A DNA stretch of 64,000 bases from Lasiosphaeria ovina (GCA_033439765.1 JAULSN010000002.1:4278001-4342000); one strand, 5' to 3'; shown: positions 1-13,486, counted from the first letter of the stretch. Numbers and translations are program-made. The notes: generated from the sequence alone by a model not told the origin.

Positions 1-246
1 CAATCTTGACGCCGTTTCCTCCGCAGCTGTAGCTCACAAGGCTGTCAAGGGTTGCGCCCGCTGTACCAAGTACAGATGGATGCAGACGGACTACGGATAT
101 CTGTACCGGCCGGCAACTTTGGCTCCATTGGCGGGATTGCGACAAACGACGAAGACTGTACCTAGGAAACAGAACGAAACCTCGATTTCAAGGCTCAGTA
201 CATCACAGCACATCAACCCAGTATTGATGACCCGGCTGCCCGGGAC

Positions 247-3200
247 ATGTCGATGCGCATTGGCACGGTAGGCGTGCCGAACTGGCCGCAGCTCCGCCAG
301 CCCAGCAGGCCAACGCAAGCATCAACGCCAACGCCAACGCCAACGCCCACGCCCGCGTCAACGTCAACCGGGGCCAATAACAGCCGCAACAGTAGCAGCA
401 GCCTGAACACCGCCCTTGAACAGCCGTCGCCCCTCGAGCCGTCGCACTCCCCCGACACGGTCTCGAGCGGTAATTCGACCATCAAAGGCCGCAACCCGAG
501 GAGGCTGCGCGTCGAGCCGCCACGATGGACCGTTACTGTCAACGAGTCGTTTGCCCGCGACGAGGTGCTCCTCAACCTCGACGTGGTCGGCGACGACATT
601 AAGCCCGACGCTCTGATGGCCATTGATGTCTTGAGGCCCGAGCCCGACAAGCCCAGCTACAAGCCGCAGCATCTGCATGACCGCCCCAGAGATAGAGATG
701 CTGCCTCGCCCTCGACTGCAGCCGCCAAAACGCCCGAGAGCGAGCGGCGCTACATCTTCGTCGTCAAGGACATGCCCAAGGAACTCAAGGCCCGCTACCC
801 CAACGTCGAAGTCTACGTCGCCAAGCACATTGCGGACGTCTTCGGCATGAGAAAAGGCTCCCAGGTTGCCCTTACCCCAGTATGTTTTCTCTTTGCTGTC
901 CACCCCTTCCCCCTTAATCTGCCTCTGGCCCCTTTCCTTGGCCTACACACCTCGTAGCAAGCGCTAAGGAGTCTGGACAGATCGATGCGTTAAATCCGGC
1001 GGTAGAGGCCTCCCACGTCGAGCTCTGCTTCAAGGACCAGTATCTCTCCCGATCCGACATGTGGCGCCTAGCCGTTGGAGAGCTGTCTGAGAGGACAGTC
1101 TACAGGGGCCAGATGGTCTTGTTCATGGGCACCGTCAAGGCACAGGTGACGGCCGTATACGTCGGCGGCCGCAAGGTCCAGTCGGCCTTCTTTGGGCGTG
1201 ACACCAAGCCCATCTTCCGTAGCGAGTCTGCCCGCTATGTTCTCTTTATCCAGATGGCCCGCGAGATGTGGGACTTTGACTCGGATGGATCCGGAGAGAT
1301 CATCTTCAACAGGGTCGTCAACGGCTTCCTCCCCGCTCTGTTCAAGAAGTGGGCCACCCTCAAAGTGAAGCATCTCGTCAGCATCGTCTTGTTTGCCCGT
1401 GTTGAGTACGACACGGGCATCTCGGTCGGCCTTCCCACCGCCGCCATGCACAATGACTACTATACCGGCGTCCACTCGTCTGGAGACCGCCGTCCCTACA
1501 AGGACTTCTACCGCGTTGTTGTTAGCGAGATGTCGAGCGGCGAGTGGACAAAGATTCTCTACCAGCTGAAGCGCGAGTTTAACCATTTCCGCAAAGACAT
1601 AAGCACGTATCATCAGGAAGCCTTGGCCTCGGTCCTCGTCTCGGAGGACTCGGCCGACCGAGATGGGTTTCCCAACACAATAAAGGCCGAGGCGTGTAAA
1701 GCTATCTATGGCAATTTCCTCGAGGCCATCAACATGGCCTTGTCGCTGTACGCCCACGACTACATTGACCGGGACCTGATGAGGACGGGCATTTCCATTG
1801 TCGTGATAAGCCCCAGTCCCGGCGTGTTTGAGGTTGAATACGAGCCCTTGCGCCGCACAACCGAGGCGTTGGTGGGAACCGGCGTTGGCATTGACTTGAT
1901 CTGTCTTCCCAAGATTCCCCTGCATTCGGTGCCGCTGTTCCGATACCGCAATCCGCAGTACATGGATCTAGTACAGCGCAGGTCAAGATTGGCACTCAGC
2001 CACGGCAGCTCGCCCAAGCAAAATACGCCCGCTTTTGGGAGTTATACCACCCTTTTTGGCTCCTTCTCCCCGGGTAAGGGAGCCGACAGCTCGGTTCGCG
2101 GGGAACCCTCTGGTACAAGTGCTTCCCGGGACGAGTGGTGCTATGTATTGCCCCAGTGGCTTCATGTCTCGTACTGGACTGGCGAGTCCGAGGAAGAGCT
2201 GTCGTATCACGGCATTGCCTTGTCGGTCTCCGACGTCTCCCGGGTGCAGTCTAATGAAGAATTCTCAGTGCGCTGCCGAATGTATGACCTCCAGATGCGG
2301 AGCGTGATGGAGACCAATGAGATCGAGACGAAGCCGCTACACTTGGATCCCCTGTTTCCACTAAAGGCGATACAGGAAAATCACGTCTCAAAGCCGCACC
2401 TCGGCATCGATGGAAACGTCTTCATCCAGAACCTCAAAGTCCAAGAAACCCTATTTGACCACGTGTACGGGTTCCGAAAATTCGTGCCAGACAAGAGTAG
2501 CAAGCGTGGAGAGAAGTCGATTTGGAAGCACTTGCAGGAGTACGATGATTCCAGGGCACGTCTACCGTTATCACGGCGGAGCTCGGCCTATCCCAGCAAG
2601 CGCCGTCGTGACTATGAGGTTACCCCAAGGCGGCAGGTCTTGGGGGATGCAGGTGCTTTTGGGTCTTCGTACACAGATCGAAAATTTCCGACCGGCACCC
2701 TTCAAGCCATGGCACCAGCTTTATTGACTCCCTCGTATCGACCAGGTGTCAACAGTTTCGAGAGCAAGCCTGTTAGTAGTTACGGGGGCACTCGGACAGA
2801 CAACTCGAGCTCGAGTTCATCCAATTTCAAAAACCCAAAATTCATGCGCCATATTAGCCTCGGCAACCGAGGTTTTGGGATTGCTGCCCCAAAGATTGCT
2901 ACTGCCGAGGTGGTCGCCGAGAGCGTTGCGGCTTCGAGGACAATGACGGCGCCTCGCCATTCCCAAGATCCTAGAATGACCCCAATCAGGGCGGAACCGC
3001 GGCCAAGCTCGCCCCAGAAAATGACTGGTCTGACACCTATACTCTTCCAGGGAGCCGCGTCGCCACTCTCGCCTGCTCAGGGGCAGGGACCACAGCTGCC
3101 TCCAAACACCCCGACCAGACCGATCATTATAAGGAACCAACAGTTGTCAGTAGACCCCGGCACGCCCAACCTGTCAGAATCCGTCCTTTCATCCACTCTT

Positions 3201-6200
3201 AGGCCAGACGTGATTGGCCGTGACCGGGACCTACAGTATTCGAATGCCATCAGAGCGGAGGATGCGATGAAGCTCTACAACTCCAAACTCCTCGCGGGGG
3301 CATTGCCAGAACTGCCATCGACGCTCTCCCCAACGGCAACACTGTCACCCTGGCTGACGCCGCTCAATCCTTGCAACCCCGATTCCAATGGGGTTGACAT
3401 GGTAACGCTGTATAGTCGTTGGCAGCACGTCTTCCCCAGACCTCAAGAGATGAGGGTCATGACATGGAAATCTCTGTGCTCGCCGGCTGCCGTTCCTCTG
3501 ACGTCGGAATACTTTCCAACCAAGGCCCAGTTTGAATCTGAGTACCAACGCCAGCCCTATAACGTTTCGCAGGATATTGACGAAGAGACAAACGAAGAGC
3601 CAAGGTCGCGCGATGAACTGCTCAGAGAGCTGATTAGTTTGAGATTCTCCCAGGGCTTCCAGATCGTAGTCGGGCCGGCCGTCGCCAAGGCTTTCGGCCA
3701 AAAACAACTAAGGGTGGCCGATGTATTTTCTCGCACCCACATGGCAGAGGACGGGGCTAGCGTTTTCATGTCGGTCGGCACCACAATCCATCAACTATCG
3801 TGCGTCAGCGGCACCGAAGTTGAAGTCAACATCTTTGTCCGCAAGCCCGTAGACACCTTCACGCCAGTCTTTGGCGGCAATGCTTCTTACAAGCCGGCGA
3901 TTCGCACGTTGTTGGATTGTGGCTACCAAACGGGCGAGTTTGATGCCATACCCGCCAAACCCGAGATAAACTGGAACTACATCGACTCGTTCGTTGCTGG
4001 GCAGAATGATGAGCTGACCGAGTCGCTGCGATTTTGGCGTGCCAGGTTTGTTTTGATACCAATGAGTGCCCGACATCCGTCGGTTCCGAGGACACAGGCG
4101 GGCGATAGCGAAGAAGAAATTCGGATCGAAGGCATCAGGAAATTAGCTCAGCTATGGCAGAAACATCGCCACATCCCGCCAAACGAACGCCGATTTCAAG
4201 GACCAGGGGCGCCTCGACGTAAGAAGGATACTAACCCACTGGACATCATCTATAAAACCGAAGACCCCTCGGTCGTGATTGCTGCCGAGCTTGAGACGCT
4301 GCCGCTTTTGGAGGGGCTCGAAGGACAGCCCCGCAAAGGTCAGCTCGTGAGGAGCAGAGAGCAATTTCAAAAGAAGAACCTGAGTCTCGCTGCGCTGGCA
4401 GAGGCCATACAGCAGCCGGTCGAGAACGGAGGGGTGCGTATGCAGAACCGCCGTTGGCATCTGCGTCTTCACTATAACTGTTTCATCGGATCAGACATGA
4501 CAAGCTGGCTCATGGATAACATTGAAGACCTCGAAGACCGCGAGGAGGCCGAGGCCCTAGGCAACCAGCTCATGGTAACCAGCGAAGACAGGCTGAAAGA
4601 AAAGGAGAAAGAGAAGGAAAAGGAAAAAGAGAGGGACGGAGGCAAGGACGCCAAGAGAGAAGGAGGGCTCTTCGTCCACGTTGAGAAACGGCATCCGTTC
4701 AGAGATGGACAATACTTTTACCAGATCTGCAGCGAATATGCGAAGCCACACCCGCCCAGCTGGTTTCAGACAAAGCGGATGCAAATGTCTGTTCCCTCGA
4801 CCCCCATGGCGGAGAACCTGCCTCGAGACTCTCCGCGGCCAGGGCTTTCGAGGCCAACCTCAATCCACGAAGGAAATTCGCCGTCATCGGGCGCCACGAC
4901 ACCGACAGCGCCCATGAGCGGCGGCGGCAGCGGTGCTAAGAAACCAAAGGTTGTCTTGAGCAAGGTGATCAAGTACGACGTGGACCACCGGAAGCGGTCC
5001 TACCGGCAAGAAATAGTCGAGCTGCACTATGACAGGCTACACAATCCCGACAACTGCTACCACATCCGGATCGACTGGATGAACGTGACGGCGAAACTGA
5101 TCGAAGATGCCATTGAGAACTGGGCACGGGAAGCCGCGTGTTATGGCCTCAGACTTGTCGAGGTGCCGATTGCAGAGGCGTGCGCCATCACGAACACAAA
5201 CCCATTCCGGCAGCCATATCTAATAAAGCTTGCCGTGCCTCCGCCAGACCAGCCACCCGCGACATACTACGATCCCACGTCGTTTACGCCGCAAGCGCAG
5301 CCCGGCCGGCACTTTTACCAAAGGGCAATTCTCAGAAAGTTTGACTACGTGCTGGACGTGGAGGCGGCTTCCAACTTCCCAAGCAACGTAGACATTTCGT
5401 ATTCGTGGGGGAAGCCGGATTTCCGATACACGCAGTACATCCACCGGTCCGGCGTAGTGCTATCAGAGATCACAGACGACGGCAACATCCTAGTCCTTGC
5501 CAACCGGCTCTATAGCAACAGGGCCGCGACGGCTCGCGAGAAGGAGATGCAGAAGGAGCTACGCGGCGAACAACAGCAGGGAGGTTCTATAGACCGCAGC
5601 GTCGGCAGCGGTAGTCTCGGGCCAGGAGGCGGGCGCATGCCCACACCGGGCTCATATGGCTTCCCGGAGCCGACGCCCATTTCGTCGCCGTCGGTCAGGC
5701 CTACCTCTTTCCTTTCCCCGATGGTCCGGCCGGTAGCCGTCGGTGGTGGTGGTGGAGGAGGAGGAGGGGGAGGAGGGGAAGGAGGGGGAGGTATGATTAG
5801 CGGACCACCATCAGCCGGTGGTGGGGGATTCGGCACGCCGGGACAGCTCAAACCAGCGGGCGGGGCTTTAAGCGGCCTGGAACCAGAGACGGTCAAGGAT
5901 GACCTCGAAGCCTTCTGCTCAGATGGCCCAGCTCTCGAGAGCTTCTACAAAGAAATCATGGAGAATAGGGGCACACAGCAGCAGCAGCAAGCAGGTTCGG
6001 GGGCGGTTATGGTGACGCCGTCGGCGACGCCTCACAGTGGTGCGATTCTAGACACAAACATTCCGGTTCTCGGGCTGCCTCCGGCAGTGTTGGGCTCAGA
6101 CCCGTACGGCGCGGGCGCGAGCTCAAGTCCGCGGATGGGTAGCCCGGCGCTCCCAACGCTCATGATGTTGAGGCGGGGCAGCGTACAGCAAGATGTAGTG

Positions 6201-6314
6201 ACGATGGGCTTGAGGATCGGAACGGGAGGCAGTGAGCGTGGCAGTGGCAGTGGTAATGGTAACGGTAATGGTAACGGCAACGGTAGTGGTGTGGGGGACA
6301 GGGAGAGACGCTGA
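247..6314 (+). CDS. iml1: Vacuolar membrane-associated protein Iml1 (DEPDC5 homologue, SEACIT/GATOR1)
   Basis: Iml1 is the scaffold subunit of the SEACIT/GATOR1 complex, which restrains TORC1 at the vacuole when amino acids are scarce. Exons are 247..879 and 981..6314; the 101-bp phase-0 intron has GTATGT, a CTAAG branch-like site and ACAG. The product is 1,988 aa. After a Pro/Thr/Ser-rich start come the N-terminal Iml1 region (key stretch [20 protein letters not shown] near residues 287-306), a DEP domain (about 1358-1460) and a conserved C-terminal region (about 1550-1640). A Lys/Glu run (about 1415-1440) interrupts the DEP domain, and poly-Gly (about 1800-1816) and Gly-Asn tracts lie near the end. 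ATG 247 is chosen because an in-frame TAG lies at 163-165; an upstream exon spliced in after that TAG cannot be excluded. Family assignment is firm; the first few residues are less so. Confidence 0.93.
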
Positions 6315-9300
6315 GTAGCGGGGACTTGTTCGTGTCTGTGTGTGTTCATGTATGTAATGTATGTACATCAGCCAAAGCCTACCTTGACTATACTACACAA
6401 CTCTGTTCCGTGCCAGAGGGTCTACTGTATGCCTGGCTGGAGTTCTTGTGTGGGGATGACAAAACAGTCGGTGCAACCCCAGTCTCTTGTCACTGGGTTA
6501 ATAGACAGAGACAGACAGACAGACATGACAGCAACACCAGCTCCGCCTGACACCATGAATGAGCAGTTGAATGGTGGAACCACGAAAATCGCGCAGATAG
6601 TATCAGTCCCATTGGCCATAGCTTCGGGAGACGGATGCCGCGTCGCCTAGTCCGTCCCAATAACGGAGTGAAAGGGAATCTTGGCGATGCACGTGGTGGT
6701 TCAGTATTGGGGGCCGATTTGATCCATTATGAGACTTGAGGCAGGTGAGGTGAGGTTAGGAGGAGGGGAGGCCTCCCGTTAGATCGCATTTGCTCAATTG
6801 CCAATTGCCAATTGCCAATTCCAGGGCCAATGGCAAACGAAACCGACTCCCTCATACCTAAGGTACGTATTTGGAAACCCCCGCCTTTTTTTTTCTACGT
6901 ATCTGTAATGTTTCCGATTTGGGTTTGCCTTGTGTCGACGAATTAAAACAACTGTTTCCTAGAAATTGTTTCTGATTTTTTCTTTTCTTTTCTTTTCTTT
7001 TCTTTTCTTTTCTTTTCTTTTCTTTTCTTTTCTTTTCTTTTCTTTTTCTTTTTTGCCCCATTCATCCATTTATTTGTCAATCCACACAGCCCGGCAGACC
7101 GACTACGTACGCGGCGGGGCCCATCAAATCTGTGTGCTTTTTTGTCTCTGTATGACAAAGAGCTTGGTATCAAAGGTATGCCAGCCCCCGCCCTGCCAAG
7201 GGCTCGGCCATTGCTTGTTTTTTGCTTGGAAGTTTTGAAAATGCTGGGGAAGAGCAGCACAGAAGAGAAAAGGCCAAGGGCCAAGGAACAGAAACCCAAA
7301 ATCAAGCTCTTCTTGGCCCCTTGGCCAAAAAGCTTGTATAGCGCCGTCCGCATGCTTGGTGCAACTCCCGCGTTGCTTAGCGTAGCTCATGGCGTTTGCT
7401 TTTATCGACTTCAGACCAAGGCACTGGCTGAGACACAGAGAGAGACTGGTGATGGATGTGTGGTTTTCGTTGACGTCAGCGCCCGGCAGTGGGTAAGTAA
7501 GAAACTTTGTGGACGGGTGCGTGCATACCTACCTAGGCTGTTGCCGCACCTTGTGTAAATCAAACTAATACCTGTAGGTAGGCGACTTTCTCTTCGTTCC
7601 GGCGACCAGTCGCCAGCGACCCAGTATCGGGATTTTTATTTCAAGAAATCGCTAGAGCTCCATTCCGCTTGTAGTGCCCGGGCTCCGGGGAAGGGCAGTA
7701 CACTGCCTAACGTATGTTTGTACACGTGTGTAAGGTACGAATAAAGCGGACCGGGCGGAATTGAGAACCCGGGCCAAAATGTTCGAGGTGTGTTGTCATT
7801 CAGGATGCTCCTTCCCTGCTTTATTAAGAAGGTTGATATAGGTAGGTGGGTTTCGTTCGCTTTTCCTTTGCGCAGTCTTGAACTTCCGCCTCCTCCACCG
7901 TTTGCGCTACCCTCCGTCACTGTGAGGAGCGCTTTCGCACGGCAAATAGGAAATCGCCGCTCTTGTCTAGGAGCCAGTGTTTTTCCCAACGTGTGCAAGG
8001 CCCCGAACAGCGTGATCGTGGCGGCACTGCCTTTTCAGGGATGTGGCTCATGAAACCCCCCAGTCGTGAGTTGGTCTGTTGTCAGTATGTTGGGTCTGGC
8101 CAGGTTGACAGCCTGAACCCGACTCGGCCTCGGCGGGCGGTTATAGATAGAGCAGATGATTTAGCTATTGCTAGTAGTATAAGCCAGCCATTCCAACGTT
8201 CATTTAGAAATACCAACTCTTTCTTCGCTATCGAGACTCACTTCAATACAACATTCATGCCTACCTACTCACCAGCTTAAGCGGCGCCTCAAGTCCCTGT
8301 TTGACTTTTCCCGCCTTCTTCCGCGCTTTGTTTGTTGCAAGCTCCGTCCCTTCCCAAAAGCGTTCCAGTCCTAGCTTACCTCTACTTGTTATTCAACGGA
8401 CGCGGCGCGGACTCTGGCACCCCGACGGCGGGTTTGCGTTTTTGATACGTGGACAAGCTAAGCTCACAGACGGAGAGCTAACACCACCTACATTTACCTT
8501 GCCCCCCGCACAATACATCGATACAACCAACAAGCTCAAGCTCTCCCACACCGCCTCAAGTTCCCGGATTCTGTGTCGCAGAAAGCCGTTTTCACCTGTT
8601 TTCTGAACACACTCCTGCAACCAATATCGCGTTGGAAGGACGGGTTTGGTGTCCCCCGGGTGTCGCACGTTCCCCCCTCCAAAGTTCTTGGCCCATCTTC
8701 CTTCCATCTCGCCCCTGCCGTGTCATCTCTCTTGACCTGCAGCGTATAACGAACGGAACGGCCCTGGAATCTATCTCCATTCAATCGCATTTTCCCGAGG
8801 AGCCCCAAGACAGGAACAAAAGTGGGTACGTACCTACCTTACGGTCCATCCATGTGGCCATCCATTGGAGTCGAGACCAAGTTTATTTCTCCTGCCGCCC
8901 AAAGTCCAAACGGAGTTGTATGTCCCCCTGACTAACGGAGCGCCAGGTCCCCCGCCCAAGGCCCAAGCGATCGTCATTTCACATTCGTTTCCCCACAAAA
9001 ACAAAGGTTTTCGCCCATTTCCCAGTAGGCGCGGTGACCTCGACAACTCCCGTCTGGCCTGGCAATATCCGCAACTTTTGTTCTCCAATTGTTTTGTTCC
9101 TCGCTGCTTTTTACATCACACTTCGGCGTGGTGGACAAAGACAAGCCGCAATTCACAAAGATCCCACCCCACCTAGGTATGCAATCCCCATTGACGGAGG
9201 CGCACGAGAACGCCACGCAAAGCACCTTCAAATTGTCTTCTTCGCGCCTAGCACCTTCCCCCCAAAAGCCACTGGACCTTATTCTCCGCATCGACGCGGC

Positions 9301-9891
9301 CAACCAAGCAGACCCAAACTCAAACTGACTCGCATCTCCATTCTCCAGGGCCAGCATTTTAGGATCTCGGGCGGTTGTGGATAGACCAAGGTTAAGCTTT
9401 CCAAAAGCTGCCTTGCGGACCCAGCGCCGATGGCGTCGTGTAAGTGGCCCAATTTGCCTCACAAACGGACGTGACACTCAGCAGCACAGCTACGTGCTTG
9501 CTGAGGTGTCGCCCGTCCCCAAAACCGCACATTCCCGGTGCTTCACATGACCTCCTCCAATCCAGCCTTGCCTAATTATTCCCGAGAGAGCCTTGCCCTC
9601 CGCATCCTCACCCCCTCCATTGCCATTGCCCTACCCTTCCGAGCCTCCGAGTTCCATTGCGCGACCGAGTCAACCCGGCGCAAAAAAGTGCGCGTCGCAG
9701 CCTCATCTGTGGACAGGGAAGGTGCCAATTTGACCTCGTCGCAGAGGCCGCGTTCTGGATCTCGGTCGAAGCCATGCCGTTCGGCGCTGGGCGCGACAGC
9801 AAGCTGGCCCGATAAAGCTTGTCTGCCCGTGTACCTGCCTGCCTACTCGCCTGCATACCTGTCTGTCTTGTCCCGCCAGCTCTCTAACATC
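6315..9891. other. Intergenic spacer between iml1 and the Ca2+/H+ exchanger gene
   Basis: No convincing gene is seen. The stretch holds the iml1 3' region, a short direct repeat of CAATTGC units near 6793-6820, a TTTTC microsatellite, and pyrimidine-rich DNA likely to be the long 5' region of the exchanger gene. Open frames here have biased composition, overlap each other on both strands and match no family I know. Confidence 0.6.
6975..7050. repeat. (TTTTC)n microsatellite
   Basis: About fourteen tandem copies of a TTTTC pentamer run through this stretch. On the opposite strand they create a spurious Lys/Arg/Glu-rich open frame. Confidence 0.95.
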
Positions 9892-11965
9892 ATGGCCACT
9901 CTAGTCAACTTACTGGCGCTTAAGCGCAAGGCGCACAACGAAGGTCGCCAGAACGCCGAATTCAACCCCTTTAGCTTGAATTTTAGAAATGAGGCCCGAA
10001 GCCCGCGATCCGAGACCTGGGATGCCGGCAGTCAGCTCGAGGGCGGCCAGCTGCGCAGCCCCGGACTCCCAAGCCCTGGCAACGGTTTTCTCCCCCTCTC
10101 GGCTTCGCAATCAGCGCCAGTGCAACCAAGTTCATCGAGGGGACCACGCTTCGGTAACCGTGGCCCTGCCGTTTCGAGATCCGGCAAGGAACAAGAAGCC
10201 CCGCGTCGCGATCAGCATGACGAGGGAGCGGGGACAGGAGCTGGGACAGGAGCGGGAGCCAGCAGTGGGGGAGATGCGTCTTTAGCTTCTCAGCAGTCGA
10301 CGTCTCTTGGAACAAATGCCGACGGCCAGAATCTAGTGCGCAGAAAGACAACATCAAGCCGCGAATCGCAATCAGACGCCAACGTGCTCGACCGCAACAA
10401 AGAGGGAGCCATTGACGGCGGCGAGAAGAAGAAGAAGAAGAACCGGACCTTCTTCAAACACCTCACGCCAAAGACACCTTTCACGGTTGGAAACCAGATC
10501 ACGCGCACCTTGTTCAACTCGTGGATCAATGTCCTGCTCATTGCGGCGCCGGTTGGAATTGCTCTCAACTACGTCAAGGGCATCAGTGGCGTTGTCGTCT
10601 TTGTCGTCAACTTTATTGCCATTGTGCCGCTAGCTGCCATGCTCAGTTTTGCGACTGAGGAGATTGCCTTGCGGACAGGCGAAACCGTAGGCGGCCTGCT
10701 GAACGCCACTTTTGGGTACGTGTTTATCTTTTTGGATAGTTTTTTTTTTTTTTTTTTTTTTTGGTTGAACTCGCCGCTGACCTGCCCTGCCATGCACAGT
10801 AACGCTGTCGAACTGATCATTGCCATCATTGCCTTGATAGACAACAAGGTCGTAATTGTACAGACGTCATTGATTGGAAGCATTCTGTCAAATCTCCTGC
10901 TGGTTTTGGGCATGTGCTTCTTTTTCGGCGGACTGAGGAGACAAGAGCAGTTCTTCAACACGGTTGTCGCCCAAACGGCGGCGAGTCTTCTGGCTCTGGC
11001 CGTGGCCGGTGTTATCGTGCCCACCGTGTTCGATATCGCAAGCAACACGCCCACAAGCGACGTCGCCAAGCTATCGCGCGGCACGTCAGTCGTCCTACTT
11101 TTTGTGTATGGAGGGTACCTGTTCTTCCAACTCAAGACGCATTCCAAGGTGTTCGCCGAGCCGAGCCAAAAGGTCGAGGCCAAGCCTTTCCGTCGCCATA
11201 AAACCCCGAGCACTAAGAGTCTCGACGACAACGCGTTCGAACAAGGCATCGTCCGGCCGGCTGGTATTTTCGCGGGGCACAGTCTCCCAGCGGAGCAGAC
11301 GGATAACGAGAAACTGAGAGAGCACCTGACAACGCCACCGAAGACGGACGAGGACGAGGAAGAGGAGGGCGAGGAACCTCAGCTGCACTTCTATGTCGCC
11401 ATCGCTACCCTTCTCATCTCGACCGTCATCATTGCCTTTTGCGCCGAGTTCATGGTTGATGGCATTGACTCCGTTACCGGCACTATCAGCGCCGAGTTCG
11501 TTGGTCTGATTCTTTTGCCCATCGTTGGTAACGCTGCCGAGCACGCGACCGCCGTCACCGTCGCAATCAAGGACAAGATGGACCTGGCCATTGGCGTCGC
11601 TGTCGGCTCGAGCATGCAGGTTGCGCTCTTCATCATTCCCCTGCTCGTTATTATCGGCTGGGGCTTAGGCAAGGACGCCATGTCGCTGAGCTTTGACCCG
11701 TTTCAGGTCGCCGTCCTCTTCGTCGCTGTTCTTCTCGTCAACTATCTGATTGCCGACGGCAAGAGCCATTGGCTGGAGGGCATGCTACTAATGTGTCTCT
11801 ATATCATCATTGCTGTCTGCTCGTGGTGTAAGTTTTATCTCCAACGTTGGATAACGAAGTGTCTTTACTAATGATTATTTTGCAGGGTATCCTACCAGCC
11901 AAAGCGGAGAGAAGGACGCTTCGGCAGGAGATTCCGGCTTCAACGTCACTACACGCAGCTATTAA
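9892..11965 (+). CDS. Vacuolar Ca2+/H+ exchanger (CAX/Vcx1 family)
   Basis: The protein exchanges vacuolar protons for cytosolic Ca2+, clearing Ca2+ into the vacuole. Exons are 9892..10715, 10800..11827 and 11886..11965, giving 643 aa. Both introns (84 and 58 bp) have good GT-AG signals; the first carries a 23-base T run, the second a TACTAAT branch site. The polar N-terminal tail (about 180 aa) is followed by membrane segments and the two CAX signature repeats, GNAVELI (275-281, its first Gly split by intron 1) and GNAAEHATAV (518-527). An acidic run DEDEEEEGEE near 455-467 separates the two halves, as is usual for CAX proteins. I start at ATG 9892 (MATLVNLLALKRKA); the frame stays open upstream to 9538, but that part looks like untranslated leader. 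Fungi often carry several vcx paralogues, so the exact paralogue is not assigned. Confidence 0.92.
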
Positions 11966-12195
11966 TGCCGCTTGACGCTCTTTTTTTCCTTTTGTTGCGA
12001 TGATTTCTTTTTTCTTTCCGAAAATGGGGCGTTTCTGGGTCATAATACGACAAGGCGGTTTGTGCTGCTTTCAAGCTCTCTGTATATACAGCTTTGTAAT
12101 GCGGTAAACCGCGGAATTTTTGGCAAGAGGACAGGGCATCTGTATGATGGCAGCTTCGCGTTACATATGGAGATGAATCTGTTGCGGTGAGCTTG

Positions 12196-12231
12196 TTTTT
12201 TTTTTTTTTTTTTTGGGGGGGGGGGGGGGGG
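12196..12231. repeat. T19-G17 homopolymer junction
   Basis: Nineteen T are followed directly by seventeen G about 230 bp after the exchanger stop codon. The run lengths may be assembly-sensitive. Confidence 0.9.
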
Positions 12232-12574
12232 CTGTTTGTGGGATAATACACACGTGGCAGGGGCAACCTATTCTATTCTATTCATTACTTCACACTAAAA
12301 ATAGGAGATGAGTAAGAAGAAGAGACGTCTAGAGATCAACTAGCAGAATTTGTGAGCGCGAAATCCTTTGATGTTAGATTAGCCCCCGTTTTAATGAGGA
12401 TAAGCGGCAGATAATAGCTTGCTTTCAGTGCAATGGCGTGGTTTCTTTGTTTTTGCTACTATGGCGTTGATGGGAAAGGTTGATGCTGTATATAGGCATG
12501 CACTGGTATTCAGTATATATCTAAGATACCCACGTTCTACGTTGCGTTAATTTCTTAGTTTTATTTGAAAATAA

Positions 12575-13217
12575 AGTGTTGGAATGACAAGGTCATTCGG
12601 ATTAGTCACTATAGTAACCGTTGCGAAAGGGTAGGGGGTTGGTGGTGGTTGTATTCTTCTATGTTGACTATCAAAGGATCACGAACTACGGGGACAGGAT
12701 GCGGGCGGTTTTGGGATGTCCTGGGGTCACGTGAGAGGCGTGCGCCGTGCACGTGCCGCAAGGAGGCTCGTGCGCTTGCCAGCTCCCCGGGGCTGTGCAC
12801 ACTTGCAAGCTTGTTGACCAATCACAGCTCTGCAGCTGCGTGACCCTGATTGATCGGGAAATCCTACATAAAGGAATGGATGTTCTCGTCATGACATTAG
12901 TTCAGAAGCAAAGAACATAATCATTTTGCAGTCTTTCCCTCGAAATAATCTAGGTGTAGGAATTACCGATCAATCAGGCTCATGCGGCTGCAGGGCTGTG
13001 ATTGGTCGACAGGGAAAACAAGTGGGAAACCATCATTGTGCGGGGCACACACGCCCTTCACGTGACCCAGGGCGCACGGATTACACGTGCCCAAACACGT
13101 GATCACGAAGATCCTTGTACATAGAACAGAGCAGAATACAACCACCACAACCACCCCTACCTTTCGTTCAGTAGTTACTAGTGACTATTTACCGAATGAC
13201 CTTGTCATTCCAACACT
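12575..13217. mobile_element. Foldback/MITE-like element with long inverted arms
   Basis: The two ends are perfect inverted repeats of 26 bp (outer sequence AGTGTTGGAATGACAAGG). Homology then continues, with substitutions and small gaps, through nearly the whole element: left arm about 12575-12872, right arm about 12949-13217, with a 75-bp non-repeated centre. Inside each end is a 7-bp hairpin, GAATGAC facing GTCATTC. Both arms keep CACGTG boxes and a GACCAATCACAGC block. There is no coding capacity. I see no clear target-site duplication: the flanks are GAAAATAA on the left and AGGTAATT on the right. It is probably a non-autonomous DNA transposon or foldback element; the superfamily is unknown. 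Confidence 0.8.
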
Positions 13218-13486
13218 AGGTAATTAAAAATTACCCTTTTTCAAATAGGGGTGGGGGGATGGGCGGGTTCAATATGGAAATAAAAATATCTAACTTAGTA
13301 GACGGGCAAAAAAAAAGGGGCGGGGGGGAACTATAGAAAAGGCGAGTGAGCCTTTACGGTGGAAAATACATAACGAAGCGAAGAAATAGGCTACTTGTAA
13401 TTCAAGACTCATCAATCTAATATAACCGTCTAATACTTCTTTAGCTTCTATCAAAACCTGTCCTTAGATCCACGCTCCCTCGTCGC

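Larger units (their letters stand above)
11966..13485. other. Intergenic spacer containing a foldback element
   Basis: No protein gene is seen. The stretch holds the exchanger 3' region, a T19-G17 homopolymer junction and the inverted-repeat element at 12575-13217, and it ends at the TATA box of the 5S rRNA gene. Confidence 0.6.

Noticed and set aside
9538..9891. Possible 118-residue N-terminal extension of the Ca2+/H+ exchanger
   Set aside because: The frame is open but the residues look like translated leader; ATG 9892 begins a family-like start.
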